A stretch of DNA of 64,000 nucleotides from contig CAZSXT010000001.1 of assembly GCA_964611435.1 (NCBI GenBank), positions 344,143-408,142 on the forward strand, read 5' to 3'. Of this stretch, positions 1-7,899 are shown piece by piece. The notes below the pieces were generated by a model, which was not told where the DNA came from, made no database searches, and saw only the letters and a program-made list of their open reading frames with translations. The position numbers and the translations under genes were made by a program. Numbering within the stretch: the stretch's first letter is position 1; each line of letters starts with the position of its first letter. This DNA is from JAYPHU01 sp964611435 (GTDB lineage: Bacteria > Pseudomonadota > Alphaproteobacteria > Rhodospirillales > UBA2165).

Positions 1-570
1 GCCTAGATCCGAGTTACGGCTAGGGATGAACGGGGCTTCCCTCAGGGTTAGTGATACACACTTTCTGCCGTCTGCATGCGCGTCGATCCATCTTCGTGCG
101 TAAGTTCTTGCCTGGTCCGTTGCCCGAAATTTTTGGATATCCTGGCCTAGATGTCCGGCTAGAACTGACCAGCCAGTATGATGACGCGAAATCGGGGCCT
201 CGACAGAATAATGTTCAGGAAATGTTGGTGAGGCAGAGGTGCTGAGTAGACCGGCAGCCTGCTGGCGGGTCTGGCATATACAGATTCCCGAGTAAGAGGT
301 GAGCAACTCACAAAGCGGGAGGATAATATTATTCATGCGCCAGCTGATATGGGCGACGCTAAATTGTTTATTGTCGTGATGCCCTTCTTCGTCGCCAGGA
401 GGCACGATCACGATGTACAGGTGGTCCAGCTCTTGATCCACGCGATGTTGCTCGGCGACGACAAGAAATCCAGAGAAATCGAAGGAAACAGGCGACACTT
501 GCAGATCATAGACTGCAAAAAGCGTGTTCTCGGCAGCGGGTGAAGAAGGGGAGGTTGTCCGGCGTGACAT
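1..570 (-). CDS. Paralogue of the protein encoded at 7900-9498, cut by the left edge
   Basis: Minus-strand reading frame open from an ATG at 570 to the window edge; 190 residues are visible and the C-terminus is missing. I do not recognise the family. It is clearly related to the first part of the protein at 7900-9498: both begin with a short variable stretch and then share FAVYDLQVSP versus YAVYDLDVSP, ARRWIDAHADGRK versus ARRWIDSHAQGKK, and LTLRE versus ITLRE, in the same order and spacing. The paralogue ends in TPR repeats, so this one probably does too, beyond the edge. The ATG lies one base after the TGA of the upstream sulfotransferase gene (574-572), so the two are probably translationally coupled in one leftward operon. 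There is no signal peptide. An acceptor-handling or glycosyltransferase-like role would be a guess from context only. Confidence 0.8.
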   Translation of the reverse strand, partial: MSRRTTSPSSPAAENTLFAVYDLQVSPVSFDFSGFLVVAEQHRVDQELDHLYIVIVPPGDEEGHHDNKQFSVAHISWRMNNIILPLCELLTSYSGICICQTRQQAAGLLSTSASPTFPEHYSVEAPISRHHTGWSVLAGHLGQDIQKFRATDQARTYARRWIDAHADGRKCVSLTLREAPFIPSRNSDLG

Positions 571-571
571 A

Positions 572-2074
572 TCAGGCCACCCACCCAAATCGATCCGCAA
601 TTCGGCCCTCCATTTGAGCCCAAAGATTTTCTGCCACGGCTGATGGGATCACCTCTCGCCATTCGTTTTTGGAGCCTTTCCGGAAATTGCGTTGGACGCT
701 GTATGTGCGAGCCGTTTCCGTCTCACGCCAACCGGACAGATCAATGTCATAAATTTTCGACAGCCGCTGGAAATAACCGCTGAAATCGTCGGCGTAATCC
801 TCGAATTGAATGAACTCGACATGTGGTACACCGTTATTTCGATGTTCGGCGTCCAGCCAGGTCGTTAGCCATTCGATGCTATCTGGAAAGTAATTCTCAA
901 GGGTCCAGTGTAGCCGCGTCTCCAGAGGCGTTCCTCTTAATTCCCAGGGAGGCACGTGTCGGTATCGATTGCGAAGTGCGGCAAAGTCAGCCTCCTTCAT
1001 GTCTTCAATATGGTGCGCCCAGGAGACAGCCGATTGCCGAGGGTCGCGAACCTGCACGACCAATGTTTGCGCACCGGCGGCGGCAAGGGCTTCGAGGTTT
1101 TTCGGACTGCCATCCAGATGTTCCCGCAATATCGCACCGCCTTTGGCTATCTGATTTAAGACTCTCGGGAAAAAGAAGTTGGTAGGGAACGGGCCCGTTG
1201 TTGCCGGAAAGGTCGGCGCATCTAATAATTCGGACAATGCGTCACAGACAAATTCACTGGCGCTTCTAGGCTGGGAAATCAAATAAATAGCAGGGATTCC
1301 ACGGGACCTCGCGTCCTTCTGTCGTCCCCAGGGGCCAAAGTCGGTTTCAGCCATCAAATCAAAAAAGCGGTCATAGGCGTCAATGCCGTCGTGAAATTTC
1401 CTTTGTTGAAGCTTCACTCCGTACAAGGTCTGATAAGCTCCTGCCAATTTCGCGTCTTTGTTGATTGCTCGGTTGGCGCATTGCTCGGCATTCTCGAGGT
1501 CGCCACTTTCCAGATACAATTTTGCGGCGAACGCTTGGGCGTCCGCGTATTCTTCGGCATCCGGCGCAATTCTCTGAAGAGTTTCGGTTGCTTTATCATT
1601 CTGATCGATGCCGATTTGTGCGTTAGCCAGGCCAAACATGAGAGAGCTGTTTTCTGGCTCCATGGAGCAAACCCGCTCCAATGCTTCGATCGATTCCCCC
1701 GGTCGGTTGGTGCTTGCCAAATAATTGGACCATGACAATACGTCCTCCGCTGTACACTCCGGATGAGAGACAAGTTGAAGACAGTATTTTTCGTAATCGG
1801 AGACGTCGCCGTTTCCGTGCAGAAGTCTGATCAGAGTTCGAAGGTGGGGCACGCTCGTCGGATCGGAGGCTAAATGGGCCTTTAATCCCGTTTTCAATAT
1901 CTGATTAATTTGCTGGAGGCATTGACGTGCGCCTTCCAAATCGTTCTCTGCTTTATACCCGTCGAGCGCCTTTCTGAAGCAGGAGATGGCATCCTCCAGA
2001 TGCCCGTTCATCTGCAATCGCTCAGCCCGAGATATCCAGTTCGCAGGGGAATTTTCGTTTATCAGCTCAGTCAT
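572..2074 (-). CDS. TPR-repeat sulfotransferase (module copy 1)
   Basis: A 500-residue protein with helical TPR-like repeats over about residues 10-240 and a PAPS-dependent sulfotransferase domain over about 258-500. The 5'-phosphosulfate loop is ISQPRSASEF near 266-275. The 3'-phosphate segment is VQVRDPRQSAVSW. The C-terminal cofactor motif is FRKGSKNEW near 467. The family moves sulfate from PAPS to hydroxyl groups of sugars or tyrosines; the acceptor here is unknown. No signal peptide or membrane segment is present, so it should act in the cytoplasm. The ATG overlaps the end of the upstream SGNH gene by 8 bases, and one base separates its stop from the next gene. The arrangement of TPR plus sulfotransferase matches the gene at 3630-5237, pointing to duplication of a two-gene module. 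Confidence 0.88.
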   Translation of the reverse strand: MTELINENSPANWISRAERLQMNGHLEDAISCFRKALDGYKAENDLEGARQCLQQINQILKTGLKAHLASDPTSVPHLRTLIRLLHGNGDVSDYEKYCLQLVSHPECTAEDVLSWSNYLASTNRPGESIEALERVCSMEPENSSLMFGLANAQIGIDQNDKATETLQRIAPDAEEYADAQAFAAKLYLESGDLENAEQCANRAINKDAKLAGAYQTLYGVKLQQRKFHDGIDAYDRFFDLMAETDFGPWGRQKDARSRGIPAIYLISQPRSASEFVCDALSELLDAPTFPATTGPFPTNFFFPRVLNQIAKGGAILREHLDGSPKNLEALAAAGAQTLVVQVRDPRQSAVSWAHHIEDMKEADFAALRNRYRHVPPWELRGTPLETRLHWTLENYFPDSIEWLTTWLDAEHRNNGVPHVEFIQFEDYADDFSGYFQRLSKIYDIDLSGWRETETARTYSVQRNFRKGSKNEWREVIPSAVAENLWAQMEGRIADRFGWVA

Positions 2075-3575
2075 CGGAAACGATCTCTATCGCAGCATTG
2101 GTGAGGAGGCTTTCTTCATGGTGAAACACATGTTCAACCAACCGATCAGCCATCAATTCATGTCCCCGGCTATTAAAGTGGCAGATGCCGTCCAGAAATA
2201 CTTGCTCATGAATTGAATCGAACACGTCCGTCATAGGGCAGAAAAGGATTCCCTGTGCAGCCAATTCCCGAGCGGCGTCTAACATTACGGGGTAGGCGTG
2301 AGAAACGATCAACGGCGCCCTGGGGTTCTTGCCTGAATACACCATATCATCTTCCTCGCCCGTTAAGGGTTTCTTGGAATAGTGCTGATTTGGTTGAATG
2401 GCGAATAGAAATGAAATTCCTTGTCCGCGGCAGATGTCGGCCATCATGCTGGTACATTGGCGCCAAATATCCACCACTTCGCGGATCGTTTGGTCCCGTT
2501 GGTCGGCTGTCGCGTTAAGAAAATCCAACTTCGGCGCTGGCGATACTTGCATCAGAGACACTTTTTCAGGGCTATCCGGGTGATGCTCACGCAGCCAATC
2601 CCGACGTTTCTCCAGTTGCTTCAAGATGCCCAGCGGTTTGAGGAAAGCTAGTGGGCCCCTAGCTACCCGCTCAATCCGCCTGTTGGTCTTTGCAAGCGAC
2701 AGAAAATAACGGAGATATGTTTCGTCCAGTTTCGGGACATTCACCAGTGCCTCCAAAGATGTGGTCAACTGGCTAGGGGGCATCGCTGGGTGATGCGCCC
2801 AAATCAAGTTGCTAATGGCGCCAAACGTGTCGTTGAAACCATCAAGGTTTACGACCAGATCAAGCTTCTGTCCTATCGCCAAAAAGTAGGAGAGATAAAA
2901 CAGCTGAATAGGTTGCTTAACTGAGCCCATGGCAAAGTTGAGGACAGTTACTTTTTGGCCTTTCAGATCCGGGTGTCGTGCTAGCGCTTCCCGCAGACGG
3001 AGCGCCATATCCTTGGCGAAACCTGCGGCGACGGATCCTCCGAAGACGCCAACGATGAATTCGTTCTCGTCCCTCTCATAGGGGTAATCCACATTGTCTG
3101 GAAACTGTGGGTTTTCGAATCCGTAATTGTTGCCACCAGCTTGATAAGCCTGAATCGGGAACCCAAAGTAGGGGGAAAATCCACGTGTCGCCCTGATGGT
3201 TTCCTGGGGTGCTGGTTGTGCGGCAGATCGCGGTGGCGCTGTCGGAGCTTGGGCCGCAGTTGTCTCCATCTGAGCGGGTCCTGGATCGGCTGTTCCTGGT
3301 TCAGGGGTTTCCTGGGCGGGCCGGATCAGTTGCGCGTGAAGCTCGTCGAGTTCAGGTGCAGAGGCTTTTTTAAGCACGGCCAGCCGCTGTGCCACATCGA
3401 TTTGATCCCGAGCCAAGTCAATCCGGCCCATCTCTAGATAACAGCGAGAAAGCAAAACCCGCCCGGCCAGATCCATATCGTTTTCGACCAGATAGTGGCG
3501 AAGGACCTCCTCGCAATCCGCATATTGGCCAAGGTCGAATAACTTGGCTGCAAGATTTAACAGGTTAAGGCTCAC
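2067..3575 (-). CDS. TPR-SGNH/GDSL-type hydrolase (module copy 1)
   Basis: A 502-residue protein: TPR-like repeats at about 1-85, a proline/alanine/threonine-rich linker at about 85-125, and an SGNH hydrolase domain at about 130-500. Visible catalytic blocks are the serine in FGGSVA (near 181), the block III asparagine in NLDGFND, and the Asp-His pair in DGICHFNSRGH near 465-475. SGNH enzymes in polysaccharide clusters remove or transfer acyl (often acetyl) groups; the substrate is unknown. The start is a GTG with no strong ribosome-binding site. No signal peptide is seen, which is unusual for an esterase acting on surface glycans and suggests cytoplasmic action on a precursor. It is a paralogue of the protein at 5269-6729 over its whole length. 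Confidence 0.87.
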   Translation of the reverse strand: MSLNLLNLAAKLFDLGQYADCEEVLRHYLVENDMDLAGRVLLSRCYLEMGRIDLARDQIDVAQRLAVLKKASAPELDELHAQLIRPAQETPEPGTADPGPAQMETTAAQAPTAPPRSAAQPAPQETIRATRGFSPYFGFPIQAYQAGGNNYGFENPQFPDNVDYPYERDENEFIVGVFGGSVAAGFAKDMALRLREALARHPDLKGQKVTVLNFAMGSVKQPIQLFYLSYFLAIGQKLDLVVNLDGFNDTFGAISNLIWAHHPAMPPSQLTTSLEALVNVPKLDETYLRYFLSLAKTNRRIERVARGPLAFLKPLGILKQLEKRRDWLREHHPDSPEKVSLMQVSPAPKLDFLNATADQRDQTIREVVDIWRQCTSMMADICRGQGISFLFAIQPNQHYSKKPLTGEEDDMVYSGKNPRAPLIVSHAYPVMLDAARELAAQGILFCPMTDVFDSIHEQVFLDGICHFNSRGHELMADRLVEHVFHHEESLLTNAAIEIVSDD

Positions 3576-3629
3576 AAGAACGACCCAAATATAATTTTGG
3601 ATATCGTATTTCTCGTCCGATGGTCGAAA

Positions 3630-5237
3630 TTACCAGTTGGTATCATCTGCGTACCCAAGATCAATGAGGAGTTGGCCAGCTATCTCCTTCATGAAATCCT
3701 TTTGACGTTCAGAAAAATGATTACGCCAATCGCCAGCGGAGCCTTTGCGAAACCGGACGCCCTCAACCCAAGTTAACTCATACGGGGCGTCTCCAGCCTT
3801 TTCGTCGCGTTTCTTTCTGAGGCGTTCCGTATCGGTCAGATCCAGCGCAAAAGTCAAATCGGCTTCGGTGATATCCGGCTTCCACCCCAGCCAGGCGATT
3901 AAGTCCACTAGCAAGCCTCGGCTATCCGCCAGATTGTCTTCAAATTTAACCTGGAAACAATTTTCAGCCCCAATCGTGTCCTGGAACATGCGTAAGACTT
4001 TTGGAATGAAGTTGCGTAGCCGTTCTTCCAGGTATTCGGCCATGGATTCCGGGGTGGGTTCAATGCCGTAGTGAAAAAGTTGTGCCGTGGCGGCGCTCAC
4101 AGCCAGGTCTCGCGGATCGCGTATCATGACAATGAAGTCAGCGTGTGGTGATTTTAATATTCGCTCAAGACGTATGACCTTGTGGATGTTTGCCAATTCG
4201 AAGTAATTCAGAGTTTGAATTGCGTGGAGGTAATATTCTTCATAGGGGCCGAAATCTCCGTGGCCTGAATTTTCGGATTCCATTTCTAACAGCCGCCGGC
4301 TCCTCCCAGCGTTGGTCGATAGATCGCGATACGGCCGGCCGGTTAGGTGGGCGATGTGGTTGAACGAAGGGAGAAACTTGCTTGTTCCACATCTCGGCGT
4401 GGTCAGCATTACAGTGGGATTCGGATTGGTAAGGTCGGCGATAGAGGGTCCGGCTACGGTGCCGTTCAAGAAGACGATTTGAAGGGTGCGAGGAAAAGCT
4501 TTAGCAACTGCTAAAGATGGCGCATTGCGTAAGTATTCGCTCAGAATGGAGATCGGGGTCTCGTCCTTATCCAAATGTACAAAAAGGAATTCAGACGTGA
4601 ATTGCACCTGCATATCAGTGCGTTGATATGTGGCGGGATTACCAATGCTTGTATGAGTTTCAACGTCCAGCATCAGAACATCGAGTCGTCCGGCGAGAGC
4701 GCTGTTTTCAAACTTTTTTAAAACATCTGGGCCACCTTTCCCGCGCGCGAGAACGGAGAACGTGCCTTCCTGGGATGTATGAGATTCTAGATAAGCTGTG
4801 ACGCCTTCTACGTACGACGAAATTTGGAGCGCGAGGCCTGCCAACGGATTGGGAAACAGCGGTGTCCGGACCGGTGTTTGCTGCCCCGATCGTAGGTCGG
4901 CAAAGCCGATTTTGGTGGGGCCATGTTGCACCAAGGGATTTTTCGCAGCCATCAGAGTGCAGACTTCAATCTTTGAGTTTAGTCCGTCGCGGCCGGGTTG
5001 CAATTCCGCTGCGCGCTGAAAACGTTCCAGGGCTACCGGGAAGTTTTCGGCGGCCAGAAAAATTTCACCCAGCATATAATGTGCTTCCGCCCATTCAGGA
5101 TAGATCGAAATGGCTAAGTTTAGCGTTTTGGCCGCTTCGACGAATTCTCCTTGCGTCATAAGTTGCTGGGCCGCTTCGAGCAGCGCGACTTCGCTGGGGG
5201 GAGGGGCGGACTGTGAGGTCAATGGCAATCCTGTCAT
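3630..5237 (-). CDS. TPR-repeat sulfotransferase (module copy 2)
   Basis: A 535-residue protein with short TPR-like repeats at about 15-100, a middle region of about 120-270 that I cannot assign, and a sulfotransferase domain to the C-terminus. Key motifs are TTPRCGTSKF (phosphosulfate loop, 279-288), FIVMIRDPRDLAVS (3'-phosphate binding) and VRFRKGSAGDWRNHF (C-terminal cofactor loop), which is closer to the textbook sequence than copy 1. It starts with ATG at 5237 and is followed by 54 bases to the next gene. The middle region distinguishes it from the sulfotransferase at 572-2074, so the two probably sulfate different acceptors or positions. Cytoplasmic, PAPS-dependent. Confidence 0.88.
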   Translation of the reverse strand: MTGLPLTSQSAPPPSEVALLEAAQQLMTQGEFVEAAKTLNLAISIYPEWAEAHYMLGEIFLAAENFPVALERFQRAAELQPGRDGLNSKIEVCTLMAAKNPLVQHGPTKIGFADLRSGQQTPVRTPLFPNPLAGLALQISSYVEGVTAYLESHTSQEGTFSVLARGKGGPDVLKKFENSALAGRLDVLMLDVETHTSIGNPATYQRTDMQVQFTSEFLFVHLDKDETPISILSEYLRNAPSLAVAKAFPRTLQIVFLNGTVAGPSIADLTNPNPTVMLTTPRCGTSKFLPSFNHIAHLTGRPYRDLSTNAGRSRRLLEMESENSGHGDFGPYEEYYLHAIQTLNYFELANIHKVIRLERILKSPHADFIVMIRDPRDLAVSAATAQLFHYGIEPTPESMAEYLEERLRNFIPKVLRMFQDTIGAENCFQVKFEDNLADSRGLLVDLIAWLGWKPDITEADLTFALDLTDTERLRKKRDEKAGDAPYELTWVEGVRFRKGSAGDWRNHFSERQKDFMKEIAGQLLIDLGYADDTNW

Positions 5238-5268
5238 TACGGCTGGCTTGGGAGCGTTAGCTGTTAAG

Positions 5269-6729
5269 CTATGGCGAAATCCGGCCGATGGTAAAATCCA
5301 TCACGGCATTCGCCATAATACTATTGCCGAGATGGTTCACGTGACAACCAGCGTCCCGGTAAATCGTCTCCTCGATGTCGTCGTAAATTTTTGTCAAATC
5401 CAAAAAATCGATCCCCTGATCGGACAGTGTCTGCCCTTCAATTTGATAGAGGGGATACATATCCTTCACTACGAGTGCGGTATCGGATTCCGGTAGGTAG
5501 TACTTCTCGCGCTCTTCCTTGGAAAAGGGTTTGTCGCAAAAATACTGGTTTGGCTGGAGTGCGTGAAAGTAATGTGCACCGATTGAAGTGCAGATTTGCG
5601 CCATAAGGGCAGAACTCTGGGACCAAATATTTGCCACCTGATTGGTGCCAAACGCCACAGCCTCAGCCGTCCTTTGACGATCATAGAGATTAAACGGTTC
5701 CTGGCTTAGAAGCATCAATAGGCTATCGTCTTCTTTGGCTTTTTGTCTGGGGGGGCGGCGGGACAAGTCGTCAAACGCCTGCTTCTTATTGTGCAATATT
5801 GGTCCAGCGAGCAGGTTAAATGGAAAGGCCGAATTGCGCGCCTCCCAGTCCCGGATGCCATCCTTCAACTTTGAAAGTTCCAATAAATAAGACAGCGATT
5901 CGCTACTGAGGTCGCCATCTGCTTTTGACAAACGTAGCGAGCTGATCATGTTGTAGGCTGGTAGGACGGGGTGCACGCCGTTGATCTGATTTGTACGGCC
6001 GCTGTTTGATTCGTTGAATCCATCAACGTTGATGACCAGATCAAACCGTTGGCCGATGAGGTGAAAATAGATCAGACCGATTAGCTGTTGTGGCTGACAA
6101 TAGGAGCCCTGAGCAAACGGAAGAACGAGTATTTCACGCCCGGCCAGCGCCGGAATTCGGCTCAACCGTTCTGCAATTATAGCGTGACCGTCATAACACA
6201 GAGACCCGGCGACGGAGCCGCCAAATATGCCAACGATGTAAGGGGTCTTGGTTTCACCATTGTACGGGTAGTCAATCCGTTGGTCCGGAAACATAAACCC
6301 ATGGTTATTGACCCGTTCTTTTGATTTGAACATGAAGCCCAAATAGGGATGAAAGGCATAGTTGGCATTGAGATACTCGTCCCAATCCCGTTCCGGGTTT
6401 ACCTGATCCGTCGATACTGGTTTTGAGGCTCCTTGGTCTTCTTTCACGGACGGCGCCGGCTGATTTTTGGCCGCCTGGATAGCAGTCAATTCCAGAATTT
6501 TAAATTTGTAGTCTGGATTACTCGGGGCGAGCCTGTAAGCGGCCTCTAGATTCTGAATGGCCAGATCGACTCGGCTTTTGACGAGGCAGAGATCAGCCAT
6601 CCGGGCGTAAAGCGAGTGGTCGTCCGGATCGGCCTTGAGCGCCTGCGCGATAAGCATCTCCGCTGCCTCATAATTTTTGAGGTTATTGAAGCGGTCAATC
6701 AGATTCTTGATATCGTCAGCCGAGAGCAT
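5269..6729 (-). CDS. TPR-SGNH/GDSL-type hydrolase (module copy 2)
   Basis: A 486-residue protein counted from the ATG at 6729; the frame also has a TTG at 6756 but that falls inside a GC-rich hairpin, so the ATG is preferred. TPR-like repeats occupy the first 90 residues, followed by a short linker and an SGNH domain. Catalytic blocks: serine in FGGSVAG, asparagine in NVDGFNE, and Asp/His in DAGCHVNHLGN. It shares with the 2067-3575 protein the order HPYLGF, DYPYN, VGIFGGSVA, QPNQYF and a C-terminal DxxCHxN block, so the two are ancient duplicates rather than a recent copy. Probably an acyl esterase or acyltransferase acting on a glycan precursor; no export signal is seen. Confidence 0.87.
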   Translation of the reverse strand: MLSADDIKNLIDRFNNLKNYEAAEMLIAQALKADPDDHSLYARMADLCLVKSRVDLAIQNLEAAYRLAPSNPDYKFKILELTAIQAAKNQPAPSVKEDQGASKPVSTDQVNPERDWDEYLNANYAFHPYLGFMFKSKERVNNHGFMFPDQRIDYPYNGETKTPYIVGIFGGSVAGSLCYDGHAIIAERLSRIPALAGREILVLPFAQGSYCQPQQLIGLIYFHLIGQRFDLVINVDGFNESNSGRTNQINGVHPVLPAYNMISSLRLSKADGDLSSESLSYLLELSKLKDGIRDWEARNSAFPFNLLAGPILHNKKQAFDDLSRRPPRQKAKEDDSLLMLLSQEPFNLYDRQRTAEAVAFGTNQVANIWSQSSALMAQICTSIGAHYFHALQPNQYFCDKPFSKEEREKYYLPESDTALVVKDMYPLYQIEGQTLSDQGIDFLDLTKIYDDIEETIYRDAGCHVNHLGNSIMANAVMDFTIGRISP

Positions 6730-6778
6730 TGATTTAAGGCATCTGAGGCGAGGCAAAGCCCCGCCCAGTTACCGTTTC

Positions 6779-6895
6779 CTACCACATGGGATACATGTCA
6801 CCGGGACTGGCCTTTCGGCGTTGTTTCCGCTTATTTAGGAAATACGTCGTGCCGACAATCGCCGCGACGGCCAATCCGATCCATAACCACGTCAT
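6779..6895 (-). CDS. 38-residue single-pass membrane microprotein
   Basis: A small reading frame from ATG 6895 to TAG 6779, between the methyltransferase and the second SGNH gene on the same strand. The protein starts MTWLWIGLAVAAIVG, has one hydrophobic segment of about 16 residues, then a strongly basic stretch NKRKQRRK, and ends GDMYPMW. By the positive-inside rule the C-terminus would be cytoplasmic. GGAAGAG and GGTGAAAG lie just upstream. It could recruit the cytoplasmic tailoring enzymes of the operon to the membrane, but that is inference. The clean hydrophobic-then-basic layout and the operon position argue for a real gene; I do not recognise a family. Confidence 0.5.
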   Translation of the reverse strand: MTWLWIGLAVAAIVGTTYFLNKRKQRRKASPGDMYPMW

Positions 6896-6946
6896 CTTTC
6901 ACCACTCTTCCCGTTTTGGTTCTTGTGTAGCGCTCTCGGCGGAACG

Positions 6947-7747
6947 CTATTTAAACGCCTTAAAGATTGTCTTCTCTTGGCTCTTCGAAGCGATCCAAAG
7001 CTTGCGCAGAGAGTATTCATTGCGCCGCCAGCCGCAGGTGCGTTGGAGTTCCCAATCGTAGGAAAGTCCGGAATAACCCGGCCCGACCGGTACGTTAAAC
7101 TCTGTACAGGAAATGTCCTGAACCAGAGGAAACCCTGCCTGCTCAAGCGCAATCTCCACCCATTTGGGCGAGGGGCGGCAGGCCCCGCCGTTAATACTGA
7201 AGGAAGTAGAGTCGGTCTCTTCCTCAAAGTAGATCAACGCGACACCGTCATGGTCGAGACAAGCGGTTTCCAGACAGATATTGTCCGATGTTGCGGCCAC
7301 TGCCCGGATCGCCGTGGTTGGTTCGCCCACATGATACAGGGCGCCCATAAACATACTCAGGTCTGCTGTTTCAACCGGAATCGGATCTCCTGTTTCCAGA
7401 TCGTACCGGACGGTGTTGGCTCCCGGGTCAGTGTCCCGGATGACTTGCAGATTTTGATCCCGGCCATCGATGAACGTGACGTTAGCCCCCGCATCAGCGA
7501 ATTTAAATCCGAACCCGCCCTGTCCGCACCCAATGTCGAGCACAGACTTGGAGGTCCAGTCGTCGTCTAAGAAGTAATCCTGCAGCGCCCTGAATCGGGT
7601 CTCGTAGCCGTTGATGAAATCGCCGATTGCCAGCAAGTCTTTGGAATGATGATTGTCGTCTTCGCCACGCTGTATTGCACCACTTAGCCCATCCAATTTT
7701 CTATCTCCTTGAGCTTTATTTGTATGATTTTTGATGGGGAAATCCAT
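6947..7747 (-). CDS. Class I SAM-dependent methyltransferase
   Basis: A 266-residue Rossmann-fold methyltransferase. Motif I is LDIGCGQGGFGF at about residues 70-81, followed by the acidic end of strand 2 in VTFIDGRDQNL and the post-motif region LSMFMGALYHVGEP. It would transfer a methyl group from S-adenosylmethionine to a small molecule or sugar; the substrate cannot be read from the sequence. It is the first gene of the leftward operon, starting at ATG 7747 with GGGAG about nine bases upstream, and it faces the divergent gene at 7900 across a 152-base promoter region. Confidence 0.85.
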   Translation of the reverse strand: MDFPIKNHTNKAQGDRKLDGLSGAIQRGEDDNHHSKDLLAIGDFINGYETRFRALQDYFLDDDWTSKSVLDIGCGQGGFGFKFADAGANVTFIDGRDQNLQVIRDTDPGANTVRYDLETGDPIPVETADLSMFMGALYHVGEPTTAIRAVAATSDNICLETACLDHDGVALIYFEEETDSTSFSINGGACRPSPKWVEIALEQAGFPLVQDISCTEFNVPVGPGYSGLSYDWELQRTCGWRRNEYSLRKLWIASKSQEKTIFKAFK

Positions 7748-7899
7748 CGACCGCTACTCCCGATTCATTCAGTCAGGTAGTGTAACGGAAGAGGGAACAT
7801 AACCGAAAAAGCTTTTTTGTTCGTTAACGAAATGTTCGCGGCAATGGGGTAGGGTTATGGTTACTCAAGATATAAAAAGACAAACGGGCCCAATATTTT
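7748..7899. promoter_or_regulatory. Divergent promoter region with a 12-base palindrome
   Basis: The 152 bases between two divergent operons are A+T rich and contain a perfect 12-base palindrome TTCGTTAACGAA at 7820-7831, next to an A-run/T-run at about 7806-7818. A dyad in this position could be an operator serving both operons. No regulator gene lies nearby, and I cannot pick -10/-35 boxes with confidence. Confidence 0.3.

Noticed and set aside
6746..6764. GC-rich hairpin as a terminator between the microprotein and the SGNH gene
   Set aside because: The stem is clear but the downstream strand has no run of T in the direction of transcription, and the operon appears to continue.
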